A stretch of DNA of 64,000 nt from Tildeniella nuda ZEHNDER 1965/U140 (GTDB lineage: Bacteria > Cyanobacteriota > Cyanobacteriia > Leptolyngbyales > Leptolyngbyaceae). The notes beneath the pieces are model-generated. The model was not told the DNA's origin. It ran no database searches and saw nothing but the letters and a program-made list of their open reading frames with translations. The translations under genes and the position numbers were made by a program. Each line of letters begins with the position of its first letter. Positions within the stretch are counted from its first letter, which is position 1. Positions 46,634-55,780 of this stretch are shown here, piece by piece. Location of the stretch: assembly GCA_019358895.1 (NCBI GenBank), contig JAHHIG010000005.1:1-64000 (forward strand). Reading direction: 5' to 3'.

Positions 46634-47278
46634 GTGAATTTAGCCGAAGGCGTACAGATTGTTTCGTTTGGTTTATTGTCTCTGATGGCGATCGGAGCAG
46701 CACTAGGCGTTGTTTTGCTTTCTAATATTGTGTACTCCGCGTTTCTGCTGGGTGGCGTGTTTATCAGCATTGCAGGGCTGTATTTGTTGCTGAATGCTGA
46801 TTTTGTGGCAACGGCGCAAGTATTGATTTATGTAGGGGCGGTCAATGTGCTGATTTTGTTTGCCATCATGCTGGTGAATAAGCGGCAAGACTTTGTGGTA
46901 GTGCCGAGAGCCTGGATTCGACGGGGTGCAACGGCGTTGGTCTGCTCAGGGCTATTTGCACTCTTGAGTGTGATGGTCGTCTCTACGCCCTGGTCGCTTT
47001 CTGGAGGGGTAGCAGCAGGCAACAGCTCGATCGTGACGATCGGCAAGCATTTCTTTACGGATTTTCTGCTGCCGTTTGAATTGGCATCGGTCTTGCTGCT
47101 GATGGCGCTCATCGGGGCGATCATCCTGGCACGACGTGAGCTACTGCCAGACGATGCCCTGTCACCACTCCAGCAGCCTGCACTAACATTGCCAGAGCGT
47201 CCGCGTGAATTGATTGCTGTTGGACCCGGCACGCCAGAACGGACGATCGCGAGTGCTCCGTCTGACCAGAATAATTAG
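46634..47278 (+). CDS. ndhG: NAD(P)H-quinone oxidoreductase subunit 6 (NdhG)
   Basis: NdhG is a membrane-arm subunit with five transmembrane helices, corresponding to NuoJ/ND6. The 214-residue product shows FGLLSLMAIGAALGVVLLSN, the conserved AQVLIYVGAVNVLILFAIML helix with its pi-bulge region, and LLLMALIGAIILARRE. The C-terminal 40 residues are polar and variable. GTG at 46634 is the start, with AAGGAG 15 bp upstream. It is third in the ndh operon. Confidence 0.96.
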   Translation: MNLAEGVQIVSFGLLSLMAIGAALGVVLLSNIVYSAFLLGGVFISIAGLYLLLNADFVATAQVLIYVGAVNVLILFAIMLVNKRQDFVVVPRAWIRRGATALVCSGLFALLSVMVVSTPWSLSGGVAAGNSSIVTIGKHFFTDFLLPFELASVLLLMALIGAIILARRELLPDDALSPLQQPALTLPERPRELIAVGPGTPERTIASAPSDQNN

Positions 47279-47293
47279 GTGAGGTGACTATCG

Positions 47294-47599
47294 ATGCAGC
47301 TTCAATACTTTCTCGTTCTGGCAGCCGCTCTGTTCTGTATCGGCATTTTTGGTTTGATCACCAGTCGCAATGCGGTGCGCGTGTTGATGTCGATCGAACT
47401 CATGCTAAATGCCGTCAACCTTAATCTCATGGCATTCTCTAACTATTTAGACGCTCAGGATATTAAGGGTCAGGTCTTTACGACCTTCGTGATCGCGATC
47501 GCGGCTGCGGAAGCGGCTGTTGGTTTGGCGATTGTGCTTGCTATCTATCGCAACCGCGACACGGTGGATATGGAGCAGTTCAACCTGCTGAAGTGGTAG
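47294..47599 (+). CDS. ndhE: NAD(P)H-quinone oxidoreductase subunit 4L (NdhE)
   Basis: NdhE is the small membrane-arm subunit homologous to NuoK/ND4L. The 101-residue product has three helices with the conserved acidic residues in [17 protein letters not shown] and [19 protein letters not shown], which take part in proton translocation. Start ATG is 15 bp after ndhG with GGTGAG ahead of it. It ends the ndh operon. nadK follows 67 bp later. Confidence 0.97.
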   Translation: MQLQYFLVLAAALFCIGIFGLITSRNAVRVLMSIELMLNAVNLNLMAFSNYLDAQDIKGQVFTTFVIAIAAAEAAVGLAIVLAIYRNRDTVDMEQFNLLKW

Positions 47600-47660
47600 C
47601 TTTGGTGAGCGTTGTTGGTTGCTAATCGACTAACAACCAACAACTAAAAACTAACAACGA
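47600..47660. repeat. CTAACAA-type repeat spacer
   Basis: Units such as GACTAACAACCAACAACTAA recur here, at 49555-49590, at about 49775-49802 and near 62690-62720. They are AT-rich heptamer-like units in spacers, unlike the GC-rich families elsewhere. Confidence 0.5.
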
Positions 47661-47666
47661 TTTAAT

Positions 47667-48587
47667 GTGCAACTGAAGCAGGTCATCATTGCTCATAAAG
47701 CGGGCGATCGCCTGAGCCAGCGCTGGGCAGAAAAGTGCGCCAAGCAGTTAGAGAGTCGTCAGTGCCGTGTTTTAATGGGACCCAGTGGTCCGAAAGATAA
47801 CCCGTATCCTGTCTTTCTCGCTTCTGTGGCGCACCCGATCGATCTAGCGATCGTGCTGGGCGGCGATGGAACAGCGCTAACCGCCGCCCGTAATCTGGCA
47901 GCCGATCACATTCCGATTTTGGCTGTGAATGTGGGTGGGCATCTGGGCTTTCTCACAGAGTCTCTGGACGATTTTGAACAGACTGAGCAAATCTGGGATC
48001 GGCTGCTGGGCGATCGATTTGCAGTACAGCAGCGCATGATGTTGCAAGCGGGCGTGTTTGAGGGCAATCGCGCCAATCTGGAGTTGGTGAGCGATCGCTA
48101 CCTGGCACTCAACGAAATGTGCATCAAACCAGCGTCTGCCGATCGCATGATCACGTCGATTCTGGAAATGGAGATCGATGGAGAAGTGGTCGATCAGTAT
48201 CAGGGCGACGGTTTGATTGTGGCAACGCCAACGGGATCAACGTGTTATACAGTCGCCGCAAACGGACCCATTATTCATCCGGGCATGGCTGCGATCGCGG
48301 TCACACCCATCTGCCCCCTGAGTTTGTCAAGCCGTGCGATCGTCCTTCCTCCCGGTTCTGTGGTCAGCATCTGGCCCCTGGCTGACCACGAGCTGAATAC
48401 TAAACTTTGGATGGACGGAGTACTGGCAACTTCGATCTGGCCCGGTCAGCGGGTTGACATTCGCGCCGCAGATTGTCAGGCGAAGTTTATTATTCTAAGA
48501 GAAGACTACTCGTACTATCAGACCCTACGAGAGAAGCTGCAATGGGCAGGGGCGAGGGTTCACTACAGCAATAACCACCGCAATTAA
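47667..48587 (+). CDS. nadK: NAD(+) kinase
   Basis: NadK phosphorylates NAD to NADP with ATP or polyphosphate. The 306-residue cytoplasmic enzyme has the diagnostic LGGDGTALTAARN motif, NVGGHLGFLTE, the LNEMCIKPA segment, and GDGLIVATPTGSTCYTVAANGPII, which together form the NAD-binding core. The start is GTG at 47667, since the first strand LKQVIIAHKAGD follows directly. It is downstream of ndhE with a short AACTAACAAC-type repeat spacer. Its stop overlaps the stop of the convergent isoaspartyl peptidase gene in TTAA at 48584-48587. Confidence 0.95.
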   Translation: MQLKQVIIAHKAGDRLSQRWAEKCAKQLESRQCRVLMGPSGPKDNPYPVFLASVAHPIDLAIVLGGDGTALTAARNLAADHIPILAVNVGGHLGFLTESLDDFEQTEQIWDRLLGDRFAVQQRMMLQAGVFEGNRANLELVSDRYLALNEMCIKPASADRMITSILEMEIDGEVVDQYQGDGLIVATPTGSTCYTVAANGPIIHPGMAAIAVTPICPLSLSSRAIVLPPGSVVSIWPLADHELNTKLWMDGVLATSIWPGQRVDIRAADCQAKFIILREDYSYYQTLREKLQWAGARVHYSNNHRN

Positions 48588-49537
48588 ACGCTTCCCACCA
48601 GCATTTCATCTTCCCACTCCAACGTATCACCAACTTTTTCGCCATCGTGGTAGGCGGCGAGAAGGACTTCGCTGGTTTTGCCCCAGGCGATCGCACCAGT
48701 GGCATCCAGCCCGATCGCACCTAAATCTCGCTGATGCTGATGTGCCTCTCTGAAGGAGCGCTCAAAGGCAGCAACGAGGGGTTGTCCATCATCTACTCGC
48801 ACGACGATACGGGCTGCCAGACATTCATCAATAATGTCTTCGCCAATGCCAGTACAGCTCACGGCAGCATGGGCTGTCGCGTAGTTTCCGGCTGGCATCG
48901 CAGAGTCGCTGACGCGCCCGATGCGCTCAAAGCCTTTCCCACCTGTAGAAGTGCCAACCGCAATGCACCCTTGAGCGTCTAGAACAACGACACCGATCGT
49001 GCCACGCCCAGCCGTATCTTCCACCAGTTCTCGCTCAGCGACTACTCCTGCCATCTCTCTGGAAAAGTTGCCCTGCCGCTCTTGGATCCATTCCTGTAAG
49101 CGAATCTCCGTCAGGGGATCGTAGGCGGGTAGTTCCAGTTCACGCAGCAGTTCTGCGGCTCCCTGATCAGACAGGACGCGATCGTGGGAGGTTTGCAGTG
49201 CCTTCGCCAGGTTAATTGGATTTTGTACCCGTGAAACATTGATGACACCGCTAAAACGTTGACTCGACCCATCCATCAAAGCAGCACTCATGCGGATCTG
49301 CCCGTCCGACTGCAAGACAGAGCCAGTGCCAGCATTAAAACGAGGATCATCCTCAAGCATCTGACAGCCATGAATCACCGCTGCTTGAGCCGTAGCCCCT
49401 GATAGCAGCAAGGCGTAAACCTCATCAATGACGCGGTAAAGCGATTTGCGTACAGACTCAACGCCGCCCTTTCCTTTCAAGGAGCTGCCAGCTCCACCGT
49501 GAATAATCAGTTTGGGTTGCACCCGTTCTGCGGACAT
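48584..49537 (-). CDS. Isoaspartyl peptidase/L-asparaginase (Ntn hydrolase)
   Basis: A 317-residue plant-type asparaginase that removes isoaspartyl residues from dipeptides and hydrolyses L-asparagine. It shows IIHGGAGSS at the N-terminus, the autoproteolysis site with nucleophile Thr in GRGTIGVVVLDAQG, GTSTGGKGFERIGRVSDSA and a YATAHAAVSCTGIGE segment. Cleavage before that Thr is expected to give alpha and beta subunits. The frame is open to 49654, but the extra 39 residues are encoded by an intergenic AACTAACAA-type repeat, so the ATG at 49537 is taken. Confidence 0.92.
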   Translation of the reverse strand: MSAERVQPKLIIHGGAGSSLKGKGGVESVRKSLYRVIDEVYALLLSGATAQAAVIHGCQMLEDDPRFNAGTGSVLQSDGQIRMSAALMDGSSQRFSGVINVSRVQNPINLAKALQTSHDRVLSDQGAAELLRELELPAYDPLTEIRLQEWIQERQGNFSREMAGVVAERELVEDTAGRGTIGVVVLDAQGCIAVGTSTGGKGFERIGRVSDSAMPAGNYATAHAAVSCTGIGEDIIDECLAARIVVRVDDGQPLVAAFERSFREAHQHQRDLGAIGLDATGAIAWGKTSEVLLAAYHDGEKVGDTLEWEDEMLVGSV

Positions 49538-49804
49538 GATTGAAACCTCTGTACTGTAAGCGTTATTGATTGTTAGTTGTTGGTTGAGAGCGAACTGAAC
49601 AACGCAGCCGTTTGCCTCTTTGCTTCCAGTAATGTTTGAAAGCAGCAGACTCACATCCTATAACGGCGATAGCACTCCATAACCGTAGGAGCGACGGACT
49701 TCGCAGCCTGACTAAAAAGCTCTCGAACCGATCCCTTCACTACCATTAAGCAACAGGAGCGAACGATAAACTGCTAATGACTAACAACTAACGACTAACA
49801 ACCG

Positions 49805-49957
49805 CTAATCACTCTGGGATCGACGACGACGGCAGCGTTCTGAACAGTATTTCACGTCATCCCAGCAATCTTCCCACTTCTTGCGCCAGGTAAAGGGACG
49901 ATCGCAAACGGGGCAGATTTTAGTTGGTCGGTCGGCTTTGGCGCGGGCGCGTGGCAT
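49805..49957 (-). CDS. DUF2256 zinc-ribbon small protein
   Basis: A 50-residue protein read directly from the minus strand. It has two pairs of Cys ([16 protein letters not shown] and [12 protein letters not shown]) spaced for one metal site, and the [16 protein letters not shown] signature of DUF2256. Members are small, basic and of unknown function. The ATG at 49957 opens a frame of 51 codons ending at TAG (49805). It would be missed by length filters. It lies between the isoaspartyl peptidase gene and a repeat tract. Confidence 0.9.
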   Translation of the reverse strand: MPRARAKADRPTKICPVCDRPFTWRKKWEDCWDDVKYCSERCRRRRSQSD

Positions 49958-50264
49958 TGTTGGTGAGGTGTAAGGAGTGAAGAGTGAGAAGGCAGAAGGC
50001 AGTAGGCAGAAGGCAGAAGGCAGGAGGCAGAAGGCAGGAGGCAGAAGGCAGGAGGCAGGAGGCAGAAGGCAGGAGGCAGAAGGCAGAAGGCAGGAGGAAA
50101 AAAGGCAGAAGGCAGAAGCTAATACACCTCACACCTCACACCTCACTTCCGCGAAGAGGCAGAAGGTAGAAGGTAGAATTCAGGTTTAGCGTAGGAGGGC
50201 AATGGGTGAAAGGGCAATATGGCTCTGCTTGCTCCTTCCTTTCCTACTTCTTACCTTCTAACAC
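49958..50264. repeat. AGGCAGA/AGGCAGG tandem repeat tract in a gene-free spacer
   Basis: From about 49985 to 50125 the sequence is a run of heptamers AGGCAGA, AGGCAGG and variants (GGCAGAAGGCAGGAGGCAGA and onward). It is followed by CTCACACCTCACACCTCAC and GAGGCAGAAGGTAGAAGGTA. It is highly purine biased on the plus strand and encodes nothing meaningful. The spacer also holds the promoter and leader of the methyltransferase gene that begins at 50265. Confidence 0.85.
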
Positions 50265-51158
50265 ATGACTGAGTCAGTATTGGCGGCGCTCCGTATTGTT
50301 TTAGTGGAACCTGCTGGGGCGCTGAATGTGGGCGCGATCGCCCGCGTGATGAAAAACATGGGCTTGCATCATCTGGTGCTGGTCAAGCCCCGCTGCGATC
50401 GATTAGGGGAAGAAGCACGGCTCATGGCGGTTCATGCTGCCGATGTCCTGGAAGGGGCAACAGTGGTCTCGACGCTGCCAGACGCGTTACGTGGCTGTCA
50501 GAGGGCGATCGCAACCACTGCCCGACCTAGAGTTGCAACAGTGCTGGAGTCTCCCCGCGCGGCATTGCCCTGGCTACTCGAAGCAGCCCCTCAAGAGCGT
50601 GGAGCGCTCATCTTTGGTCCTGAAGATCGAGGGTTGAGTAACGAAGAGCTGAACTATGCCCAGCGCTTTGTCGCTATTCCTTCACACCCTGCCTATGCAG
50701 CCCTTAACCTGGCGCAAGCGGTGGCGATTTGCTGCTATGAACTGTATCAGTGGGAAAGGGATCAGCCGTCAGCCGTCAGCCGTCAGCCGTCAGCAGCCAC
50801 GGAAAACCAAGCACTTGCTAGTGCAGAAGCTAACATTCAACCCTTAAACCATCCACCTCTCTCGCCCACTCCCCACTCCCCACTCCCTACTCCCTACTCC
50901 CCACCTGTCTCTCTCGATGCCTTAGAAGGTTACTATCAGCATCTGGAAGCAATGCTGCTTGCGATCGGCTACTTGCACCCCCACACAGCCGCTAGCCGTA
51001 TGCAAAAATTTCGGCGGTTGTTGAACCGAGCGTTGCCATCTAGTGATGAAGTGACGATGCTACGAGGCATTCTAAGCCAGGTAGAGTGGGCGACTCAAAA
51101 GGCTAACCAGAGAAAAATTGAGGCTGACCATGATCACAATGCAGCAGATAAGAGCTGA
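50265..51158 (+). CDS. TrmJ/LasT-like SPOUT RNA methyltransferase with in-frame repeats
   Basis: A 297-residue SpoU/TrmH-superfamily protein that would 2'-O-methylate tRNA or rRNA. The knotted catalytic domain has VEPAGALNVGAIARVMKNMG, IFGPEDRGLSNEEL and AALNLAQAVAICCYELY (SAM-binding motifs 1-3). A helical C-terminal segment (SLDALEGYYQHLEAML, then SRMQKFRRLLNRALPSSDEV) is also TrmJ-like. Between them, residues about 165-217 are low complexity and encoded by tandem CAGCCGT/GTCAGCC and ACTCCCC repeats, in frame. The target is most likely tRNA position 32, as in TrmJ, but cannot be fixed from sequence. Confidence 0.9.
   Translation: MTESVLAALRIVLVEPAGALNVGAIARVMKNMGLHHLVLVKPRCDRLGEEARLMAVHAADVLEGATVVSTLPDALRGCQRAIATTARPRVATVLESPRAALPWLLEAAPQERGALIFGPEDRGLSNEELNYAQRFVAIPSHPAYAALNLAQAVAICCYELYQWERDQPSAVSRQPSAATENQALASAEANIQPLNHPPLSPTPHSPLPTPYSPPVSLDALEGYYQHLEAMLLAIGYLHPHTAASRMQKFRRLLNRALPSSDEVTMLRGILSQVEWATQKANQRKIEADHDHNAADKS
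50761..50914. repeat. In-frame CAGCCGT and ACTCCCC repeats in the methyltransferase gene
   Basis: CAGCCGTCAGCCGTCAGCCG (from 50763) and CACTCCCCACTCCCCACTCC (from about 50867) are translated as a Ser/Pro-rich linker in the TrmJ-like protein. Confidence 0.75.
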
Positions 51159-51199
51159 AAGACAACTGAGAAAGCGTTTGGCGGTTTAGACTAGCGGCT

Positions 51200-51217
51200 A
51201 AAAAACCTCGGTTTTTT
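51200..51217 (+). terminator. Terminator hairpin after the TrmJ-like gene
   Basis: AAAAAAC and GTTTTTT form a 7-bp stem around CTCG, ending in a T-run, 42 bp after the stop at 51158. It works as a terminator on either strand by symmetry. Confidence 0.6.
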
Positions 51218-51374
51218 GTGAACGAGTAGTCTACAATTCTGATAGCTTTAAGGCTAACGCAAGCAGTTCGTCGTGGATGATTACTGGTTAGCTTGCTGCC
51301 TCTACGATCGAGGCGTGTGCAGCTTAACCCTGTCAGTCTTAGTCTTTTATTCTCAGCATTTGTCGGAGTGTGCT

Positions 51375-53288
51375 ATGCCAGATTCGAGCGGTCTGCCGCG
51401 CAGGTCACGCAGTCATGATTCGTCAGTACCCACTCGAATCTCCGGTTCAGGGCGGTTGCTGCGTGGCGACTCCAGTTCCCATCAGCAACCACCACGAGAT
51501 CAACAGGGAGTCGATGTCCAGTCGTCTCGCAGGCTGTCAAAGCGGCAGCGCCTCACTCTCTGGCAAGTACTGTTTGGACAGAGCAAGAGAAATACGTCTC
51601 GACGATCGGCGCTACAGCAAGCGAAACGAAAGAATGTTAATGCCAGCATTGACCCATCGCGCAACCTTTTGCAGCAATTGCAGCAACGTTCTCAGCGATC
51701 GGCGACGAGTGAGCAAATTGCTTCAAAGCTGGCTGAAGATCAGGTAAGACAGGCAGTTCTAGGGCGATCGCGCCAGTTGACGGGTGGATCGCCTACCGCC
51801 AACGCCAGCCCTGGTAGACGAAAGGAGAAAGTGTTCCTCAGACAAGAGTCTTTTCATCGAGCTGGAAGTACGCCATCTTCTTTCAGGGATTCTGGCTCAG
51901 ATGCCATTCCAGCGTTTCAGTCTCTCTCACAGGTAGCCAAGCGCGATCAAGCAAATGCTCTAACCCTTAAGCGCGAAGCGCGGAGGCGCACACGTCAGGG
52001 CGACAGCAACCGCAGTCACGGTCTCAGTGTTGAGAGAATGTCAGCGACGGACTTGAAGGACTCAAATGCACAAACTCGCCAGCGAGACAATCACTCCCGT
52101 CCGCGATCGCGCAGCTTCTCGGCAGGGCTATATGCCGCTCGGATGCTGATTTTGAGCGTTGGTGTTGGCGTTTTGGCTGGCACAATGCTGTCCATGTTAG
52201 ATCCCGCATCTCGCTTATCGGCAGGCGCATCGCAACAAGCGACCAAAAAAACGGATGCCGTAGAAGCCGCACAGGTCAGTCCAGCCACCGTAACCGCACA
52301 AAGCGCACCACTAGTAGACGCTTCAGCCGTGCAACTACCCCAGATGGGGCAAGAATTGACCACCCTTAAAGCAGACTTGCAAACGCTTGCTTTGCAAATG
52401 CCTCAACTCACACCTGGAATCTTTTTGTTTGACCTGGATTCCAGTGCCTATCTGGATCTCAACGGTGGTGCTTCCTTTGCCGCTGCCAGCACGATTAAAG
52501 TGCCCATTTTGATTGCCTTTTTTCAGGACGTGGATGCGGGCAAAATTCGCCTGGATGAACCGCTAACTATACGGAAAGAGCTAGTAGGAGGCGGATCGGG
52601 CGAAATGCAGGGGTTGCCAGTGGGGACGCAGTTCACGGCGTTGGAAACGGTTACCAAAATGATTACCATCAGTGATAACACCGCGACCAATATGGTGATC
52701 GCTCGGCTGGGCGGCATGGCAGCCTTAGACCAACGGTTTCGCTCTTGGGGTCTCGTCTCAACAGCCGTCAACAGTCTGCTGCCTGACTTAAGCGGCACGA
52801 ACACGACGAGTCCCAGAGATCTGTCGCTCTTAATGACGCGCATTAGTCAGGGAGAACTTGTTTCGATGCGATCGCGCGATCGCCTACTAGATATCATGCG
52901 GCGCACGGTGAACCGCAGCCAGCTACCGCAAGGATTGGGCAAAGGTGCCACGATCGCTCATAAAACAGGCGACATCGGCGGCTTAATTGGTGATGTTGGA
53001 TTAATCGATATGCCCAATGGCAAACGCTATGCGCTGACTGTACTGGTCAAGCGATCGCACAACGACGATCGAGCTTACGACCTGGTTGAGAAGGCTTCGC
53101 GCACGGTTTACCGATACCTCAATCGTGCCCAAGCCGCCCCACGCCGCCCGACATCAAGCCCTTTGCTACCTGGTGATCAGTCACCACCTCAAGCTGGCAA
53201 TGCGGCTCCAGCGTATTCTGGCACCCCAAGTATGTCAACAGAAACCGCCATCACGCAGTCTCCAACGATCGATACAGCGACGCGCTAA
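51375..53288 (+). CDS. Membrane-anchored class A beta-lactamase-like serine hydrolase
   Basis: A 637-residue protein. The first 240 residues are Arg/Ser-rich, disordered and cytoplasmic. A transmembrane helix follows (about 251-276, LYAARMLILSVGVGVLAG), then a serine beta-lactamase/PBP-like domain (about 340-590). The catalytic triad is intact: S-T-I-K in AASTIKVPILIAF, SDN in ISDNTATNMV and KTG in AHKTGDIGGLIGD. This places it among class A beta-lactamase-related or D,D-carboxypeptidase-like enzymes. A true antibiotic-hydrolysing role cannot be claimed. The C-terminal 60 residues are Pro/Thr-rich. The frame opens at GTG 51273, but ATG 51375 with GGAG ahead is preferred. Confidence 0.86.
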   Translation: MPDSSGLPRRSRSHDSSVPTRISGSGRLLRGDSSSHQQPPRDQQGVDVQSSRRLSKRQRLTLWQVLFGQSKRNTSRRSALQQAKRKNVNASIDPSRNLLQQLQQRSQRSATSEQIASKLAEDQVRQAVLGRSRQLTGGSPTANASPGRRKEKVFLRQESFHRAGSTPSSFRDSGSDAIPAFQSLSQVAKRDQANALTLKREARRRTRQGDSNRSHGLSVERMSATDLKDSNAQTRQRDNHSRPRSRSFSAGLYAARMLILSVGVGVLAGTMLSMLDPASRLSAGASQQATKKTDAVEAAQVSPATVTAQSAPLVDASAVQLPQMGQELTTLKADLQTLALQMPQLTPGIFLFDLDSSAYLDLNGGASFAAASTIKVPILIAFFQDVDAGKIRLDEPLTIRKELVGGGSGEMQGLPVGTQFTALETVTKMITISDNTATNMVIARLGGMAALDQRFRSWGLVSTAVNSLLPDLSGTNTTSPRDLSLLMTRISQGELVSMRSRDRLLDIMRRTVNRSQLPQGLGKGATIAHKTGDIGGLIGDVGLIDMPNGKRYALTVLVKRSHNDDRAYDLVEKASRTVYRYLNRAQAAPRRPTSSPLLPGDQSPPQAGNAAPAYSGTPSMSTETAITQSPTIDTATR

Positions 53289-53599
53289 GGATTGTGGATT
53301 GAATAAAACCAGATTCTTGCGTAGGGTGTGTAAAGCCGTGCCGTTATACCAGAACGCAGCGTAACGCAGCACCTCCGGGGATTGTGATGCGTTACAGCTA
53401 TTGCTTAACACATCCTACAAAAGCCGATCTTAACGCGATGTGCGACTTTCCTAAAATACCTGCCAAAACTGCCCTCACCCTAGCCCTCTCCCATCGGGAG
53501 AGGGAACCGGAACGGTCTGGAAGCCCTTCTCCCTGGGGAGAAGGGTGGGGATGAGGGCGAATTAGTTGCACATCGCGTGATCTTATTTAATTCTCATTC
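53289..53599. other. Intergenic region with composite hairpin repeat
   Basis: This spacer between the serine hydrolase and obgE genes is dominated by the 53433-53578 palindromic element. Before it are a CGTAACGCAGCACCTCCGGG segment and CATCCTACAAAAG, resembling dispersed cyanobacterial spacer sequence. No gene was seen. Confidence 0.6.
53433..53578. repeat. Composite palindromic element with nested hairpins (MITE-like)
   Basis: Outer arms are ACGCGATGTGCGACT (53433-53447) and AGTTGCACATCGCGT (53564-53578), complementary apart from one base. Inner arms are GCCCTCA (53471-53477) and TGAGGGC (53552-53558). Within them are two perfect hairpins: CCCTCTCCC/GGGAGAGGG (about 53484-53504) and CCCTTCTCCC/GGGAGAAGGG (53524-53545). 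The second, 22 bp in all, is identical to one inside the gene at 56660 (57233-57254). Confidence 0.8.
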
Positions 53600-54703
53600 C
53601 TAAGTGTTGAGAGGGAGAGGATTTAATAAGTCGATGTCGATGACTGGTAGGCTGACGCTGACTGCCCCAGTCTGTAGCGGTGCGTCGGCTTTTAATGTCT
53701 CTGTCTGTAACGTTTCCAGCGATTGCCAAACTTGATTCAGCAGTGGCTCTAATCCCGTCCGTGCGACCGCAGAAATTTGAAAGACGGGCACCTGACTCAC
53801 TTCATGCAGTTGAGCAGCAAGCTCGTTGACTGTCTCAACATCTTGGCTCATAGCATCAAGCTTACTGAGTGCCAAGAACTGAGGACGATCGGTTAGTCCG
53901 CGTCCATACGCATGGAGTTCTTGTTGAATCGTGTGATAGTCAGCGATCGGATCAGGACTGGTGACATCAATGAGATGCAAGAGCAGACGAGTCCGCTCGA
54001 CGTGGCGCAGAAAGTCATGTCCGAGACCTGTTCCCAGATGTGCGCCCTCAATCAGCCCTGGAATATCAGCAAACACAGTGCCATCTCCAGTCGGCTTACG
54101 AACAACACCCAGATTGGGCACCAGTGTTGTGAACGGATAATCGGCAATTTTGGGTCTCGCAGACGACAGTGCTGCAATCAATGTTGATTTACCTGCGTTG
54201 GGTAGACCGATAATGCCTACTTCCGCCAATAGCTTCAGTTCCATCCTTAGGGAGCGCGCTTCTCCAGGCAACCCTGGCAAGGCGTGTTCAGGGGCGCGGT
54301 TGCGGTTACTGAGAAAGTGCTGATTGCCCAACCCACCTTTACCACCTTTCGCAAGGCAGAAGGTTTGATTTGGTTCGACCAGATCGCATAATAATTCCCC
54401 GGTTTCAGCCTCGTAGATCATCGTGCCGCAGGGAATGTCAATGACGCGATCGTGCCCTGATGCACCTGTACGATTGTTTGGTCCTCCCCGCTGCCCATCA
54501 TCTGCCTTGAATAAATGGTTATAGCGAAAATCCAGCAGCGTTTGTAGATGTTCCACCGAGCGGAAAATGACTGAACCACCCCGCCCACCGTTGCCGCCTG
54601 ACGGACCCCCAGCAGGCACGTACTTCTCGCGCCGAAAGGCGACCAGCCCATCGCCTCCATTACCCGCCTGTACCTGAACGTCCGCCTGATCGATAAATTG
54701 CAT
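53600..54703 (-). CDS. obgE: Obg-family GTPase
   Basis: This essential GTPase acts in late 50S ribosome assembly and stress response. The 367-residue protein has the Gly-rich OBG fold ([20 protein letters not shown] and [14 protein letters not shown]) in the first 155 residues. The G domain follows, with G1 [12 protein letters not shown]3 [11 protein letters not shown]4 LSKLD and a G5-type SAV. The C-terminal tail is variable. The start ATG at 54703 gives the expected [14 protein letters not shown] beginning. No operon partner is obvious. folP follows upstream by 200 bp with its own leader. Confidence 0.95.
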   Translation of the reverse strand: MQFIDQADVQVQAGNGGDGLVAFRREKYVPAGGPSGGNGGRGGSVIFRSVEHLQTLLDFRYNHLFKADDGQRGGPNNRTGASGHDRVIDIPCGTMIYEAETGELLCDLVEPNQTFCLAKGGKGGLGNQHFLSNRNRAPEHALPGLPGEARSLRMELKLLAEVGIIGLPNAGKSTLIAALSSARPKIADYPFTTLVPNLGVVRKPTGDGTVFADIPGLIEGAHLGTGLGHDFLRHVERTRLLLHLIDVTSPDPIADYHTIQQELHAYGRGLTDRPQFLALSKLDAMSQDVETVNELAAQLHEVSQVPVFQISAVARTGLEPLLNQVWQSLETLQTETLKADAPLQTGAVSVSLPVIDIDLLNPLPLNT

Positions 54704-54907
54704 GGCACAAAACTAAAGCATTCACTCTTCATCATAGGCAATTGTGGAAAGTGCTAGCAGTTATGCTCAAACCAACGTTCTCGCTCAGCACCGTCTTCTA
54801 CAGCCTACGCTCTACTCTCACCGCGATCGTGAGGCTCACACAGCGCTTAAATGACTCAAGATGTGCACACCCAAGCGTGAATTGTTGCAGCGTCTCGAGT
54901 CCAACGT

Positions 54908-55780
54908 TTAGAGCCTGAAAACAGCATCAGCAACGCGGCAAACGTCTTTTAGTTCGCGGACATCGTGGATTCGGAGTAGATCGGCACCACCGACGATCGC
55001 CGCACAGCAAGCACCAGCCGTTCCCCACACCCGCTTTTTGGGGTCAGGTTGATTGAGCAGGTGTCCAATAAAGCTTTTGCGAGATGCTCCCACTAAAAGG
55101 GGACAACCGATCGCACGCAGCTCAGGCAAACGGCGAAGAATCTCTACATTTTGGGCATACGTTTTGGCAAACCCAATGCCGGGATCGATCACAAGGCGAT
55201 CGCGTTCAACGCCACTGGCGATCGCGGCATCAAGACGTGCTTGTAAAAAGGTGTAAATGTCGCCGATCAGATCGTCGTAATCCGTAAGCTGCTGCATCGT
55301 TTGGGGCGTACCACGGATGTGCATCAAGACCAGTGGTACTCTCAGTGCTGCGATGGTTGGTAACATTTCTGGATCGTAGGTGGCACTAGAAATGTCATTG
55401 ACGATATCTGCCCCCGCAGCGATCGCGGCATGGGCGACAGCAGCTCGTGTCGTATCGATCGAAATAGGCGTGTCAGTTTCCTGCCGGACTGCCTGGATGA
55501 TTGGTAAAACGCGATTAAGCTCCTCTTCCAGCGAGACCTCGACGGCATGAGGGCGGGTAGATTGTCCACCAATGTCCAGGATATCTGCGCCAGCAGCGAT
55601 GAGAGAACGAGCGTGAGCGATCGCTGCTTTCACGTTGCTGAACAGTCCTCCATCACTGAAGCTATCGGGTGTTACGTTGAGCACGCCCATCAGATAAGTG
55701 CGCTCACCCCAGTTAAAGTGATGGTTTCTAATCGTCCAGGCTGGAAGCGGTGCGATCGTTGACATCGGTCGTATAAGCAA
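54908..55780 (-). CDS. folP: Dihydropteroate synthase
   Basis: FolP joins p-aminobenzoate and dihydropterin pyrophosphate in folate synthesis. The 290-residue TIM-barrel enzyme has MGVLNVTPDSFSDGG (first signature), DILDIGGQSTRPHA (second signature), VNDISS, RLVIDPGIGFAKT and GASRKSFIG, all on family positions. The start is ambiguous: 55780 (MLIRPMSTI) or the internal ATG 15 bases later. It is monocistronic by spacing. Confidence 0.95.
   Translation of the reverse strand: MLIRPMSTIAPLPAWTIRNHHFNWGERTYLMGVLNVTPDSFSDGGLFSNVKAAIAHARSLIAAGADILDIGGQSTRPHAVEVSLEEELNRVLPIIQAVRQETDTPISIDTTRAAVAHAAIAAGADIVNDISSATYDPEMLPTIAALRVPLVLMHIRGTPQTMQQLTDYDDLIGDIYTFLQARLDAAIASGVERDRLVIDPGIGFAKTYAQNVEILRRLPELRAIGCPLLVGASRKSFIGHLLNQPDPKKRVWGTAGACCAAIVGGADLLRIHDVRELKDVCRVADAVFRL

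Noticed and set aside
49538..49654. Upstream extension of the isoaspartyl peptidase
   Set aside because: Encoded by a CTAACAA-type spacer repeat. The family N-terminus begins at the ATG at 49537.
49958..50264. CRISPR array at the AGGCAGA tract
   Set aside because: The units are contiguous heptamers with no unique spacers, and no cas gene is near.
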